Numbered from the stretch's first letter, positions 15,883 through 22,980 are shown. The stretch is 29,202 nt of DNA from Oxalobacteraceae bacterium (GCA_003132085.1 PKWO01000017.1:1-29202); one strand, 5' to 3'. Notes: a model not told the origin generated them from the letters alone. Made by a program: numbers and translations.

Positions 15883-15938
15883 TTGAGTATGTGAGTATTT
15901 GAGTATTTGAGTATTTGAGTATTTGCGCGTTTGAGTTA
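15883..15938. repeat. Seven tandem 8-base repeats between two transfer genes
   Basis: The unit TTGAGTAT is repeated seven times without gaps; four copies are exact, one has GTGAGTAT, one TTGCGCGT and the last TTGAGTTA. The array starts at the ribosome binding site of the 15873 gene and ends at the stop codon of the 15936 gene. It may be a protein binding array or a copy-number-variable tract that changes translation. Confidence 0.85.
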
Positions 15939-16262
15939 ATCAAACTTGGTGGGGTCTATATCAAAATCCTTCGAGGTCGCTTTCATTTCCGCCAACGTTG
16001 GCGGTGAACTTTCCGGTCCGGTCGCTGGTGTTACTTTTGGGGCCGGTTTTTGACCAGTCATCGGTGCCACAGTCGTCTTTTTTATGAACTTCGACAGATT
16101 GCCAAGCGTTGTCTTCTGGCCGTTAGCTTCCAAAAAATCGGCTATTTGCTGCAAAGAAAAACCGCCGTCTCGCATCTGCAAAATCTCCTTTTCAAACTTC
16201 TTGAGACTGGATCGCTGCCCCTTGGGGGACAACGTTTTTATGTAGCTAGCAACATCAACCAT
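15936..16262 (-). CDS. Helix-turn-helix protein in the traK position beside oriT
   Basis: The product is 108 residues. Residues about 15-60 carry a helix-turn-helix-like region (LQMRDGGFSLQQIADFLEAN, then GNLSKFIKK). The rest is a Pro/Thr/Lys linker and an acidic tail ending DIDPTKFD. It is the first gene on the side of oriT opposite to the mobC-like gene, where RK2 has traK, an oriT-binding protein. ATG 16262 has GAGGAAA upstream. The palindromes at 16299-16374 directly before it are likely its binding sites. Confidence 0.65.
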   Translation of the reverse strand: MVDVASYIKTLSPKGQRSSLKKFEKEILQMRDGGFSLQQIADFLEANGQKTTLGNLSKFIKKTTVAPMTGQKPAPKVTPATGPESSPPTLAEMKATSKDFDIDPTKFD

Positions 16263-16298
16263 AAATTTCCTCGACTTTCCTGTCAGTTGTGAATTTTA

Positions 16299-16374
16299 CT
16301 TAGTTTTCCTAAGATTGCAAGAGTTTTCTTAAAAATAATCTTCAATTTCGTTGTTTTGCCTATGTTTTCCATAG
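16299..16374. promoter_or_regulatory. Two matching hyphenated palindromes in the divergent transfer promoter region
   Basis: CTTAG-TTTTC-CTAAG (16299-16313) and CTATG-TTTTC-CATAG (16360-16374) share the same loop, and both are followed by ATTG. The stems differ by paired changes, so symmetry is kept. They lie 61 bases apart, about six helical turns. A tandem CTTCGTTTTC repeat follows near 16409-16428. They look like operator sites for an oriT-proximal regulator. Confidence 0.55.
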
Positions 16375-16460
16375 ATTGAATAAATATTTCAATAGAAGGC
16401 ATTGATTTTACTTCGTTTTCCTTCGTTTTCCTATACACTGTTCACAGAAATGGTATAAGA

Positions 16461-16493
16461 TACCGGGCAGGACGGAGGGCGGTGATACCGCCC
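16461..16493 (-). other. oriT: Origin of transfer (oriT) with RK2-like nick region
   Basis: The minus strand at 16475-16461 reads CCGTCCTGCCCGGTA, matching the IncP nick core with cleavage expected between the G and C of CCTG/CCC. A hairpin GGGCGGT-GAT-ACCGCCC follows on the plus strand at 16477-16493. The site lies between the traK-position gene (minus) and the mobC-like/relaxase pair (plus), as in RK2. Confidence 0.75.
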
Positions 16494-16603
16494 TAAAACA
16501 CACTCAACGGCCTTCGGCCTTATTCGTGATGTTTTGCCCTGCGCCTGCGGCGAGCTTGGTTCGCCTGGCGGCTCACATTGGTAATCGAATCAGGGGGATT
16601 GGA

Positions 16604-16975
16604 ATGGCTACGCGCTCAGAGTCACGGCAAAAAACGGAGTTGATCCAGGTGCGATGCACGCCGGAGGAAAAGGCCGCGTTAAAGGCCCGCGCGGCTGCTT
16701 TTGGGATAAGCATGGGGGCGCTTTGCCGGGCGACTATCTTCGGCGCTAAACCGAAGTCCAAAACGGACCAGGGGGCCATCCAGGAGCTGGCGGACACTCG
16801 CGCAGACCTTGGCCGCTTAGGCGGTTTATTCAAGGGCTGGCTGGCCGGCTCTTTTGAGCAGCAAGGGACGCCGGGGCCGAAAACACGGGCGGAAGTTGTC
16901 CGGCTGCTGGGTGAAATCGAACGAGCACAGGAAAAGGTCCTGGCCAGCGTTAAAGCATTGACTGGTCAGCCATGA
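16604..16975 (+). CDS. mobC: MobC/TraJ-like relaxosome accessory protein
   Basis: The product is 123 residues. The N-terminal ribbon-helix-helix-like region (ELIQVRCTPEEKAALKARA) is typical of MobC/TraJ/NikA proteins that bind oriT and recruit the relaxase. The C-terminal half has the MobC pattern LGRLGGLFKGWLAG and LLGEIERAQEKVL. I start at ATG 16604, which has an AGGGGG region upstream; the longer frame from 16526 reads through oriT-proximal sequence. Its stop overlaps the relaxase start by four bases (ATGA). Confidence 0.8.
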   Translation: MATRSESRQKTELIQVRCTPEEKAALKARAAAFGISMGALCRATIFGAKPKSKTDQGAIQELADTRADLGRLGGLFKGWLAGSFEQQGTPGPKTRAEVVRLLGEIERAQEKVLASVKALTGQP

Positions 16976-19680
16976 TTTCCAAGCGCATCAAAACCCGGAA
17001 AGACGGCAAATCGTCGGCTTCTGATGCCTTGAGCTATGGCGAGGGTTTGAAAGTTAACCGCGAAACTGGCGAGCTATTGGACAAGTCACACCGCACCAGG
17101 ATTGGTAACTTTGGCCTTGTCGATGATGGTGTATGTGCTGGGCGTGATGTCGCAGAAATGGCCGAGATAATCAATCTCGCCGCTATTGAGATGCAGGCCA
17201 ATTGTGACCAGAATACTAAGGTCGGTGCTGATAAAAAGCTGGCGCATTTTGTCGTCTCATTCAACCAAGACAAGCCGAGCGAGGCGGTGTTGCGGGATAC
17301 CGAAGATTCCATGCTGGCTGCAATGGATCTGGATAAAAACCACTTTGTCACTTTCTTGCATAACGATAACGGTTATTGGCACCTGCACATATTCGCCAGC
17401 CGAATTGAAAAAGCAAATCCGCACCGGGGCAATTCACTTTGGCATGACCAGATAAACCGCGACAAGGTTTGCCGTGAAGTCGAAGCGCGGCACGGCTTGC
17501 AGCCAGACAATGGAATGCACCAGGTCAACGAGCTGGGCCAGATCGTTGAAATTCCGCGTGCAGAGCGCCAGTCGAAACGAGATGCAAAGCCAGCCGGTAT
17601 TAGCGACCGCGCCAAAACCACAGAGATTTACTCGGGCGAAGCGTCGTTCCAGGCATGGGTGAATGAAATCCGCATTGGTGATCGCCTTAAGCACGCGAAA
17701 TCATGGAAAGACCTTCATGCAGCAGCAGCGGCCTACGGGTGCGAAGTTAAGGAAAAGGGCGCCGGGTTTGTCATTTGTCCAACTGGACAAAAGGGCGGCA
17801 TCCAATTATCCAAGCTTGGATTGAACAAGCTTCCCGCTAAATTTGGAGCTTTTCAGAAAGCCGAGCCGGGCCACCAGGTGGAACCTGAAAAAAAGTATGA
17901 GCCGGGGCCGTCGCTGGAAAAGGGTAAATCGCACTATTCACTGTGGAAAGAGGCCAAAGGTGCTTTCAAGTCCACCAGAACCGACAGGATCAACGCGCAA
18001 CGCGATAGCCATGCCTTGACCCGCCAAGGGCTCCGGTCGCGGCACAAGGCCGAACTAACACAGATCCGCGCCACAACACCAGGTCAAAGCAAGTTTGCTG
18101 CTGTATCTATCGCCAAGATGCAGCACACCGTCGAACAGACTGCGCTCAAAGAGCAGTTTGCGCAAGAGCGCCAAGCGTTGCACCGAGAGCTGGCCAGCGC
18201 CGGACCCGGCAACACATTCCGCGACTTTCTGGTGATCGAAGCCAAGAAAGGCGACAACATTGCGCTTGGACTTGCCCGCAAATATGGTGTTGATGCATCG
18301 ACGGATGTTTTGAAGATACACGAAGCCGACCAGCTCAAAATTGTGGCCGCAATACGTGGGAAAGAATACCGGCCAGCGCCGCGCATGAATTTCACACACC
18401 AGGTGGAGCGCAACGGCACTGTTGTGTACGACTTTGGCCAAGGCCGCAAATTGACCGACAGCGCCATTGCCCGGCAGGTGCAATTGAACGATGCGGCCGC
18501 GCACAGTCCAGAGGCAATAGCCATGGCTCTGACCTTTGCCACTACTAAATTTGGCAACACGCTCACGCTCAGCGGCTCACCAGAATTTCAGCGCCTTGCC
18601 GTCGAAACAGCAGTGCTCAAGCACCTTGGAATCAAGTTCGCAGATCCGGCGTTGGAAGCCTACCGTGCGAAATTTGCAGCAGAACAGAAACCGATTCGCA
18701 GATCCGGGCTCATGCCGGATCTGTCTCATTTAACCCCCCACCAAATAGCCCAAGGAGTTACCCATGTCCTCACCAACGCCCTCGACCGTGGTCGGCCACC
18801 CGAGCACATCATTGCCAGAAACACACGAGACGCCGCCGCCCGCGCTCGATTTGCCGACGACATCACACGTTCTGAAGAACGTGCCGCAGCACTTGCGACC
18901 GAAAGAAGCAGTAGCGTGCATGAATTGCCCGCTGGCCGTGTGGATGGTGCAGGACAAGACAGTGGAGTGCTATTGCAGGACGCTTTACATGACGGTTTGG
19001 GAAACCTCCAAGCCGGGCAAGATCAGGATGTGCGACGCGCCGGAGCAAGTGAGAGAGGCAGCGGAGGCGACCGAAACGCCGGCGCCGACGCAGACAGCCG
19101 CGCCATTCGACGAGGAAACACAGTCGTTCGGGTTGCTGGCGAAATCGACAACACCAAAGAAAAACAAATCCGAACCACCTCCGGGGTTCCTGTAATTCCA
19201 TCCAACAATGCCCCCGTGCCCGCGCCGGAGGCGCAGCAACAGCCGAAAACTCAGGCCGTTGACTACGACCCCGGCACCGACTACGACGGTGACGATGAGC
19301 ACTACAGGGCAATTGACAACCTGGCCGACATTCACCAGCAGATCGACGCAGCCAAAGCGGCCGCCGATCCCCGCAGCCTGTTGGCACGCTCAACAACAGC
19401 CGAGGCTGACCATGACGCGCCGGCAAGCGGCGTTGTCGTTGCCTCAAATGAGGAATTCGTGGCAGTCCAGGAGCGGGACAAAGTGAGGCTGTACAGAACT
19501 GTTGAGTTGGCCAAGCAACTGGTTTATGACGGCATTGACACCGGCCACGGCCGGTTTGCACCAGGTAACGAGTTAACTAGAAAAAGCGGCAAGGACGGCA
19601 TGAGAACGCTACTCAGCGAAGAACGCGAGGACAAGCAGGCCAAAGCCAAGCGCGGGCGCAACACCGGCCAAGGGCTTTAA
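16972..19680 (+). CDS. traI: MOBP-type relaxase
   Basis: The product is 902 residues. The metal-binding histidines are His130, His137 and His139 in HNDNGYWHLHIF, and a candidate catalytic tyrosine is Tyr22 in ALSYGEG. The relaxase domain covers about the first 290 residues. The central region (about 310-600) is helical and basic. From about 600 to 740 the sequence is low in complexity and overlaps another gene in a different frame (18764-19195). The last about 140 residues have an acidic DYDPGTDYDGDDEHY stretch and a basic end. It nicks oriT just upstream and pilots the DNA. No coupling protein is encoded here. Confidence 0.9.
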   Translation: MISKRIKTRKDGKSSASDALSYGEGLKVNRETGELLDKSHRTRIGNFGLVDDGVCAGRDVAEMAEIINLAAIEMQANCDQNTKVGADKKLAHFVVSFNQDKPSEAVLRDTEDSMLAAMDLDKNHFVTFLHNDNGYWHLHIFASRIEKANPHRGNSLWHDQINRDKVCREVEARHGLQPDNGMHQVNELGQIVEIPRAERQSKRDAKPAGISDRAKTTEIYSGEASFQAWVNEIRIGDRLKHAKSWKDLHAAAAAYGCEVKEKGAGFVICPTGQKGGIQLSKLGLNKLPAKFGAFQKAEPGHQVEPEKKYEPGPSLEKGKSHYSLWKEAKGAFKSTRTDRINAQRDSHALTRQGLRSRHKAELTQIRATTPGQSKFAAVSIAKMQHTVEQTALKEQFAQERQALHRELASAGPGNTFRDFLVIEAKKGDNIALGLARKYGVDASTDVLKIHEADQLKIVAAIRGKEYRPAPRMNFTHQVERNGTVVYDFGQGRKLTDSAIARQVQLNDAAAHSPEAIAMALTFATTKFGNTLTLSGSPEFQRLAVETAVLKHLGIKFADPALEAYRAKFAAEQKPIRRSGLMPDLSHLTPHQIAQGVTHVLTNALDRGRPPEHIIARNTRDAAARARFADDITRSEERAAALATERSSSVHELPAGRVDGAGQDSGVLLQDALHDGLGNLQAGQDQDVRRAGASERGSGGDRNAGADADSRAIRRGNTVVRVAGEIDNTKEKQIRTTSGVPVIPSNNAPVPAPEAQQQPKTQAVDYDPGTDYDGDDEHYRAIDNLADIHQQIDAAKAAADPRSLLARSTTAEADHDAPASGVVVASNEEFVAVQERDKVRLYRTVELAKQLVYDGIDTGHGRFAPGNELTRKSGKDGMRTLLSEEREDKQAKAKRGRNTGQGL
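18764..19195 (+). CDS. Cysteine-rich protein encoded inside the relaxase gene in another frame
   Basis: The frame encodes 143 residues, shifted by +1 against the relaxase. It has an AAGGAG ribosome binding site exactly 6 bases before the ATG. The central part looks like a real domain: HLRPKEAVACMNCPLAVW, then VECYCRTLYMTVW and IRMCDAP, with five cysteines that could bind zinc. The relaxase frame is low in complexity over this stretch, which suggests that selection acts on this gene. Embedded genes in mobilization loci are known (mobB inside mobA of IncQ plasmids), but I do not recognise this family by name. It probably takes part in transfer. Confidence 0.7.
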   Translation: MSSPTPSTVVGHPSTSLPETHETPPPALDLPTTSHVLKNVPQHLRPKEAVACMNCPLAVWMVQDKTVECYCRTLYMTVWETSKPGKIRMCDAPEQVREAAEATETPAPTQTAAPFDEETQSFGLLAKSTTPKKNKSEPPPGFL

Positions 19681-19709
19681 CGTCATTTACCTTTATGTGC
19701 TTTTATGTA

Positions 19710-19737
19710 TTGCATCATTTGTGTAAGTGAGTATAAT
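19710..19737 (+). promoter_or_regulatory. Promoter of the exonuclease/HAD cargo operon
   Basis: TTGCAT (19710-19715) and TATAAT (19732-19737) are 16 bases apart, in the short gap after the relaxase. Transcription would start near 19744 and serve the genes from 19745 or 19931 to 21873. Confidence 0.5.
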
Positions 19738-19744
19738 AATGGTG

Positions 19745-19909
19745 ATGAAAGAAAATTCAAAACCGCCGAAGCCGCGCAAAGAGCGGAAGGTTTCTCACCT
19801 TGTTCTCCGTTTCCCTGTGACTAAACAAATCGGGACCATAGGGATCTACAAGCTTGATGCCAGCGGGTTACACCTAGTTCGAGTGCTGCACGGTTGCATC
19901 AGCCACTGA
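19745..19909 (+). CDS. Small basic hypothetical protein
   Basis: The frame encodes 54 residues beginning MKENSKPPKPRKERKVSHLV, with a basic N-terminus and a short strand-rich end (IGTIGIYKLDASGLHLVRVL). The ATG lies at or next to the predicted transcription start, so translation would be leaderless or use an upstream transcript; ATG 19739 is an alternative. No family is recognised. Confidence 0.4.
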   Translation: MKENSKPPKPRKERKVSHLVLRFPVTKQIGTIGIYKLDASGLHLVRVLHGCISH

Positions 19910-19930
19910 TCCAACCAAGGAGCCACCGCC

Positions 19931-20266
19931 ATGCTGATCGAACCGCCAATAGACCCCGAGCGCAAGCCGCTGTCCAAGTTTTTCACAGCCAGAATCTTCG
20001 AGCAAGGTGAATTGCCATGGTTTGAAATTCGGGCGCTGGCCTCAATTGGCGCTGGTTTGCTGATGCGACACCAGGGCGACCCGAAAGCGATCAACAAGCT
20101 GGCTCGGCTATCTCAGCCGTTCGATGATTTCCGCCACAACGAGACTGCAAAAGCCATGGCGACGCTGCTAGAGGATGCTGCTGGCGGTCCCTACGACCCA
20201 ACTGAACAAGATTTTCTCGACTTGGCGGCACGGGCCGGTATCAATCTGGACGACTACAAATGCTAG
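19931..20266 (+). CDS. Hypothetical soluble protein, first firm gene of the cargo operon
   Basis: The product is 111 residues, mostly helical and acidic toward the C-terminus (TEQDFLDLAARAGINLDDYKC). No family is recognised. The ATG has AAGGAG 9 bases upstream. Its 3' end overlaps the exonuclease gene by 7 bases, so the two are probably coupled. Confidence 0.65.
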   Translation: MLIEPPIDPERKPLSKFFTARIFEQGELPWFEIRALASIGAGLLMRHQGDPKAINKLARLSQPFDDFRHNETAKAMATLLEDAAGGPYDPTEQDFLDLAARAGINLDDYKC

Positions 20267-20934
20267 TTTTCCTTGACACCGAATTTACCCATTTCGTCCG
20301 CCCCGGCCTGATCAGCATTGCACTGGTGGCCGAAGATGGCCGCGAGTTCTACGCCGAGCGCACCGACTATCACCGGGACGCGTGCAGCGACTTTGTGCGG
20401 GAAACCGTGCTGCCCTTGCTGGGGCGCGTGCCTGGCGCAGCCTGTAGCCGATCTGAGCTAACGGAGCGCGTGCATGAGTGGTTCGAGCAGTTGCCAGAAC
20501 CCGCCACCATCCTTTACGACTTCGAGGGTGATTGGCAATTGCTGGTGGATGCCATTCTTGGTCGTACTTACAGAAGTCCGCCCGCAAATTTTGGCGAACC
20601 ATTAAACCTTGACAACTCCAGCATCACTCACCCGGTCTTTGAGAAGGCCCTGAACGTCACCTACACCCAAGACTGGCCCCCACACCATGCCCTGGCCGAT
20701 GCGCGGGCGCTGATGGCGGGCTACCGTGCCTGGCGTGCGGCACTGGACAAGGTCATTCAGGCCGCTCCTGGTGCGGCCGCAGCCGATGAAGGTGACATGA
20801 CCCAGATCAGCCTCAAGCTCACCAAAGGCGACCTGGCCAAGATTGACCAGGCAGCTGCGGTCCGCCGAATCGGCCGGGCCGCATTCATTCGGCAAGCCTG
20901 CTTTCAGATCATCGCGGGAAAAGGTACTGTATGA
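20260..20934 (+). CDS. DEDDh-type 3'-5' exonuclease fused to a ribbon-helix-helix domain
   Basis: The product is 224 residues. Residues 1-165 fit a DEDDh exonuclease: Asp6 and Glu8 in FLDTEFTHF, Asp87 in ILYDFEGDW, and His143 plus Asp147 in HHALADARAL. Residues about 180-222 form a ribbon-helix-helix DNA-binding domain (MTQISLKLTKGDLAKIDQAA, then IGRAAFIRQACFQII). Met180 (20797) is preceded by GAAGG and could be an internal start giving the DNA-binding domain alone. Exonucleases of this kind act on RNA or single-stranded DNA. The fusion suggests a nuclease that represses its own operon or is targeted to DNA. Its stop overlaps the next start (ATGA). Confidence 0.75.
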   Translation: MLVFLDTEFTHFVRPGLISIALVAEDGREFYAERTDYHRDACSDFVRETVLPLLGRVPGAACSRSELTERVHEWFEQLPEPATILYDFEGDWQLLVDAILGRTYRSPPANFGEPLNLDNSSITHPVFEKALNVTYTQDWPPHHALADARALMAGYRAWRAALDKVIQAAPGAAAADEGDMTQISLKLTKGDLAKIDQAAAVRRIGRAAFIRQACFQIIAGKGTV

Positions 20935-21203
20935 GCACTCGGACCCGCTGGATCCTTGGCATCTGTCTAGGCGCACTACTGTGCGCGGGTGCGGTCTATG
21001 TCTGGCGCAGGACGGACGCGCTCACTATTGCAGCCTGGGGACTGGGTGGATATGGGGTACTTTGGGTGTGGTCTTTGTGGAGCGGAGAATGGTCCGGATC
21101 ATCATCCACGACAAGTGATGATGACGGCTATTTGCCCACCGTTTATTTAAATGAACACGGTGAGGTTAATGAAAACGGGGAAGTGAACACGCCTTGGGAA
21201 TGA
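20931..21203 (+). CDS. Small membrane protein of the cargo operon
   Basis: The product is 90 residues. Two membrane segments are visible, at about residues 6-25 (RWILGICLGALLCAGAVYVW) and 31-51 (LTIAAWGLGGYGVLWVWSLW). The C-terminal about 38 residues are acidic and polar. No family is recognised. It overlaps both neighbours by four bases (ATGA at each end), so translation is tightly coupled with the exonuclease and HAD-like genes. Confidence 0.65.
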   Translation: MSTRTRWILGICLGALLCAGAVYVWRRTDALTIAAWGLGGYGVLWVWSLWSGEWSGSSSTTSDDDGYLPTVYLNEHGEVNENGEVNTPWE

Positions 21204-21643
21204 TCCTCTTTCTCGATTTCGATGGCGTCACGCACCCGGAGCCCTGCGTTCACGAAACCGTCTTTTGTCGGCTGCATTTGATCGAGTCGGTTTTGCGCGA
21301 TCGCGAGCTGATAGACGTTCAAATCGTCATCAACAGTAGTTGGCGCGAAATTCATTCGCTTGACGATATGCGCGAGTTTTTCTCCCGAGACATTCAAGGC
21401 CGCGTGATAGGCGTCACACCCGACATGTGGGACCAGGCACTAGCGCCTGCATTCGTGCGTGAGCGCGAGTGCATGGCATGGTTGACTGCAAATCGCCCAG
21501 CAGGTACACGCTGGCTGGCCATCGATGATCGCCCATCATTTTTCCAACCAAATTGCCCGAACTTGTTTTTGACAGACACATTGCAGGGCTTCCAACCGAA
21601 GCAAATGAGATCACTGCGGGACATGCTTTGGGAGCGCCTTTGA
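21200..21643 (+). CDS. HAD-superfamily hydrolase-like protein
   Basis: The product is 147 residues. The N-terminus MILFLDFDGVTHPEP carries the HAD motif with the nucleophile Asp6 and Asp8. Motif II is Ser in VINSSWRE, and the acidic motif IV is AIDDRPSF. The form resembles the small HAD domain found in the so-called Swiss army knife RNA repair proteins. It could be a phosphatase acting on nucleic-acid ends. I start at ATG 21200, whose ATGA overlaps the upstream stop, not at TTG 21194. The neighbouring exonuclease suggests a shared role in nucleic-acid processing. Confidence 0.75.
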   Translation: MILFLDFDGVTHPEPCVHETVFCRLHLIESVLRDRELIDVQIVINSSWREIHSLDDMREFFSRDIQGRVIGVTPDMWDQALAPAFVRERECMAWLTANRPAGTRWLAIDDRPSFFQPNCPNLFLTDTLQGFQPKQMRSLRDMLWERL

Positions 21644-21873
21644 AAATCACTCTGGCCGAAATCGACAGCACCATTGAGTGCAGCAACCAATGGACCCGCT
21701 ACCGCGAAGCGATGCAGATCATGGGGACCGCGCTACGCGCTCATAACGATGATCGACGCCTTGGCCATGTTCTCACTACTGAGCAAATGGAGTTGGTCAC
21801 GATGGGTTGCGGTGGCCCGAATAATTTCCAGCTAAAGGCGGTGCCGTCATTCGGTCGATCTTTGGCCGCTTGA
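21640..21873 (+). CDS. Small hypothetical protein, last gene of the cargo operon
   Basis: The frame encodes 77 residues from a TTG whose TTGA overlaps the HAD stop; GGGAG lies just upstream. It begins MKITLAEIDSTIECSNQWTR and looks soluble. No family is recognised. Its last about 77 bases overlap the 3' end of the convergent higA-like gene, so one of the two ends may be trimmed in reality. Confidence 0.45.
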   Translation: MKITLAEIDSTIECSNQWTRYREAMQIMGTALRAHNDDRRLGHVLTTEQMELVTMGCGGPNNFQLKAVPSFGRSLAA

Positions 21874-22114
21874 CCTTCCCAGCTTGGCACAGGTCGTACT
21901 GCATCTGCATGCCCGTCCAGAGTTCAGGGCTTGTCCCAAAAGCGCCTCCAAGGCGATACGCCATGTCAGCCGAAACGCCGGATGAACCCGTAACCACGCG
22001 GGACAGAGTTACCCGGTTCACGCCCAACTTCACGGCTGCTTCTGTAACGGTAATGTCACCCAAATACTCCCGCAGGACTTCGCCTGGGTGCGGCGGATTG
22101 TGCATTCGAGTCAT
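21797..22114 (-). CDS. higA: HigA-type XRE antitoxin, apparently without its toxin
   Basis: The product is 105 residues. The start MTRMHNPPHPGEVLREYLG and the helix-turn-helix VTEAAVKLGVNRVTLSRVV are diagnostic of HigA antitoxins. ATG 22114 has GAGAGG 7 bases upstream; the longer open frame to 22639 is only GC-rich read-through. HigA normally follows a higB toxin gene, but no HigB-like frame is found upstream up to 22900, where the double-hairpin array begins instead. It may be an orphan regulator or the remnant of a pair. Confidence 0.8.
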   Translation of the reverse strand: MTRMHNPPHPGEVLREYLGDITVTEAAVKLGVNRVTLSRVVTGSSGVSADMAYRLGGAFGTSPELWTGMQMQYDLCQAGKVKRPKIDRMTAPPLAGNYSGHRNPS

Positions 22115-22252
22115 ATTGAACCTCTCAGATCGACCGCCGCAGTGCGCAGCGCGAGGCTTCGAGCGTCTTGTTCCTGATGGTGCATGATGATAGAGATTTT
22201 GCGCCAAATACAGCAGACGCGACATATCCCGGCGTTTCGGCGTTGCCTGCAC

Positions 22253-22590
22253 GGGAGGGGCGACCCCTCCCCGCTGCGCGGCCCCCCACCCCCACACGAA
22301 GACCCACAGCAGAGCCGGGATGCCAAGGCATCCCCACGCGGGGCGTGGTGCCTGGCCACCCAGCGCGTGGGCTACTGCCCACACGGAAGGGCAAGCCCTC
22401 CCCGCTACTGCGGCCCCCCACCCAGACAGGCGTGCCGCCCCACTGTCGCGGTTCCCCTGTATACCAACACAACACCACGCCTGACGGCGGGATGCTTCCT
22501 GCATCCCCGTGCGCGGCACGGTGCCCCTAGAGTCCCACGGCTGACGCCGGGAGGCTGGAAGCCTCCCCGTGCCGGGGCACGGTGCCCCAC
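22253..22590. repeat. Array of five double-hairpin units
   Basis: First stems are GGAGGGG/CCCCTCC (22254-22270), GGGATGCC/GGCATCCC (22317-22334), AGGGC/GCCCT (22388-22399), GGGATGC/GCATCCC (22489-22507) and GGGAGGC/GCCTCCC (22549-22567). Each is followed by a second small stem such as CCGC/GCGG, CACGC/GCGTG or GTGC/GCAC. The last two units are about 60-base tandem repeats, with paired changes in the stems. The pattern shows that structure is conserved over sequence. No gene is credible here; the function is unknown. Confidence 0.7.
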
Positions 22591-22667
22591 CCACCCAGCG
22601 CAATAAACCCGCGACCGGGGATCTCCCAACCAAGCCCACAACAGGCCCACAGGGCCGAGCAACAAAG

Positions 22668-22846
22668 GAACCGCACTGCGTGTCGGTTCAGGGCTTCGCC
22701 CGCGCCACAAGGTCGCTCCCAATATCCGTCTATCAGGAGGAAAGGGCTTGCAACGGGAATCAGGCAGCACCGACCAAGCGGTAAACAGTGGACACGCCAG
22801 CGTTTCAACCCCGTACCGCTTCGCTACATGCCGCCCAGCGGCATCC
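22668..22846. repeat. Direct repeat A flanking the replication module
   Basis: This segment is clearly related to 25313-25472 (for example shared AGGGCTTCGCCC, AAAGGGCTTGCA, GCCAGCGTTTCAA and CCGTACCGCTTCGCTACAT). It ends with the hairpin TGCCGC-CCA-GCGGCA. In the other copy the same point is split by the Tn3-family transposon. Similarity looks like about 70 percent by eye. Confidence 0.75.
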
Positions 22847-22886
22847 ATACCGCGCACCTGGTGTACTTAATCGAACGGGCGTTATG

Positions 22887-22904
22887 TTTACAAAATGGTG
22901 TAAA
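22887..22904. promoter_or_regulatory. Palindromic operator before the toxin-antitoxin pair
   Basis: TTTACA-AAATGG-TGTAAA is a perfect inverted repeat in the AT-rich region 22880-22960 that must hold the promoter of the antitoxin gene. Antitoxins of this kind repress their own operon, so this is the likely binding site. Confidence 0.45.
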
Positions 22905-22980
22905 TTCCTTTATGTTTTTCACCGTTTCTTATTATTTTGGCGTAACATTGGTTATTGAAGATTGACGCGAAGGAAACGAA

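Noticed and set aside
18863..19561. 232-codon minus-strand frame opposite the relaxase 3' end
   Set aside because: It is rich in Arg, Cys and Pro and has no credible start; two plus-strand frames already explain the region.
22115..22639. N-terminal extension of the HigA frame and a 150-codon frame at 22405-22857
   Set aside because: They run through the hairpin array, contain low-complexity Gly/Pro/Arg sequence, and the HigA motif begins cleanly at 22114.
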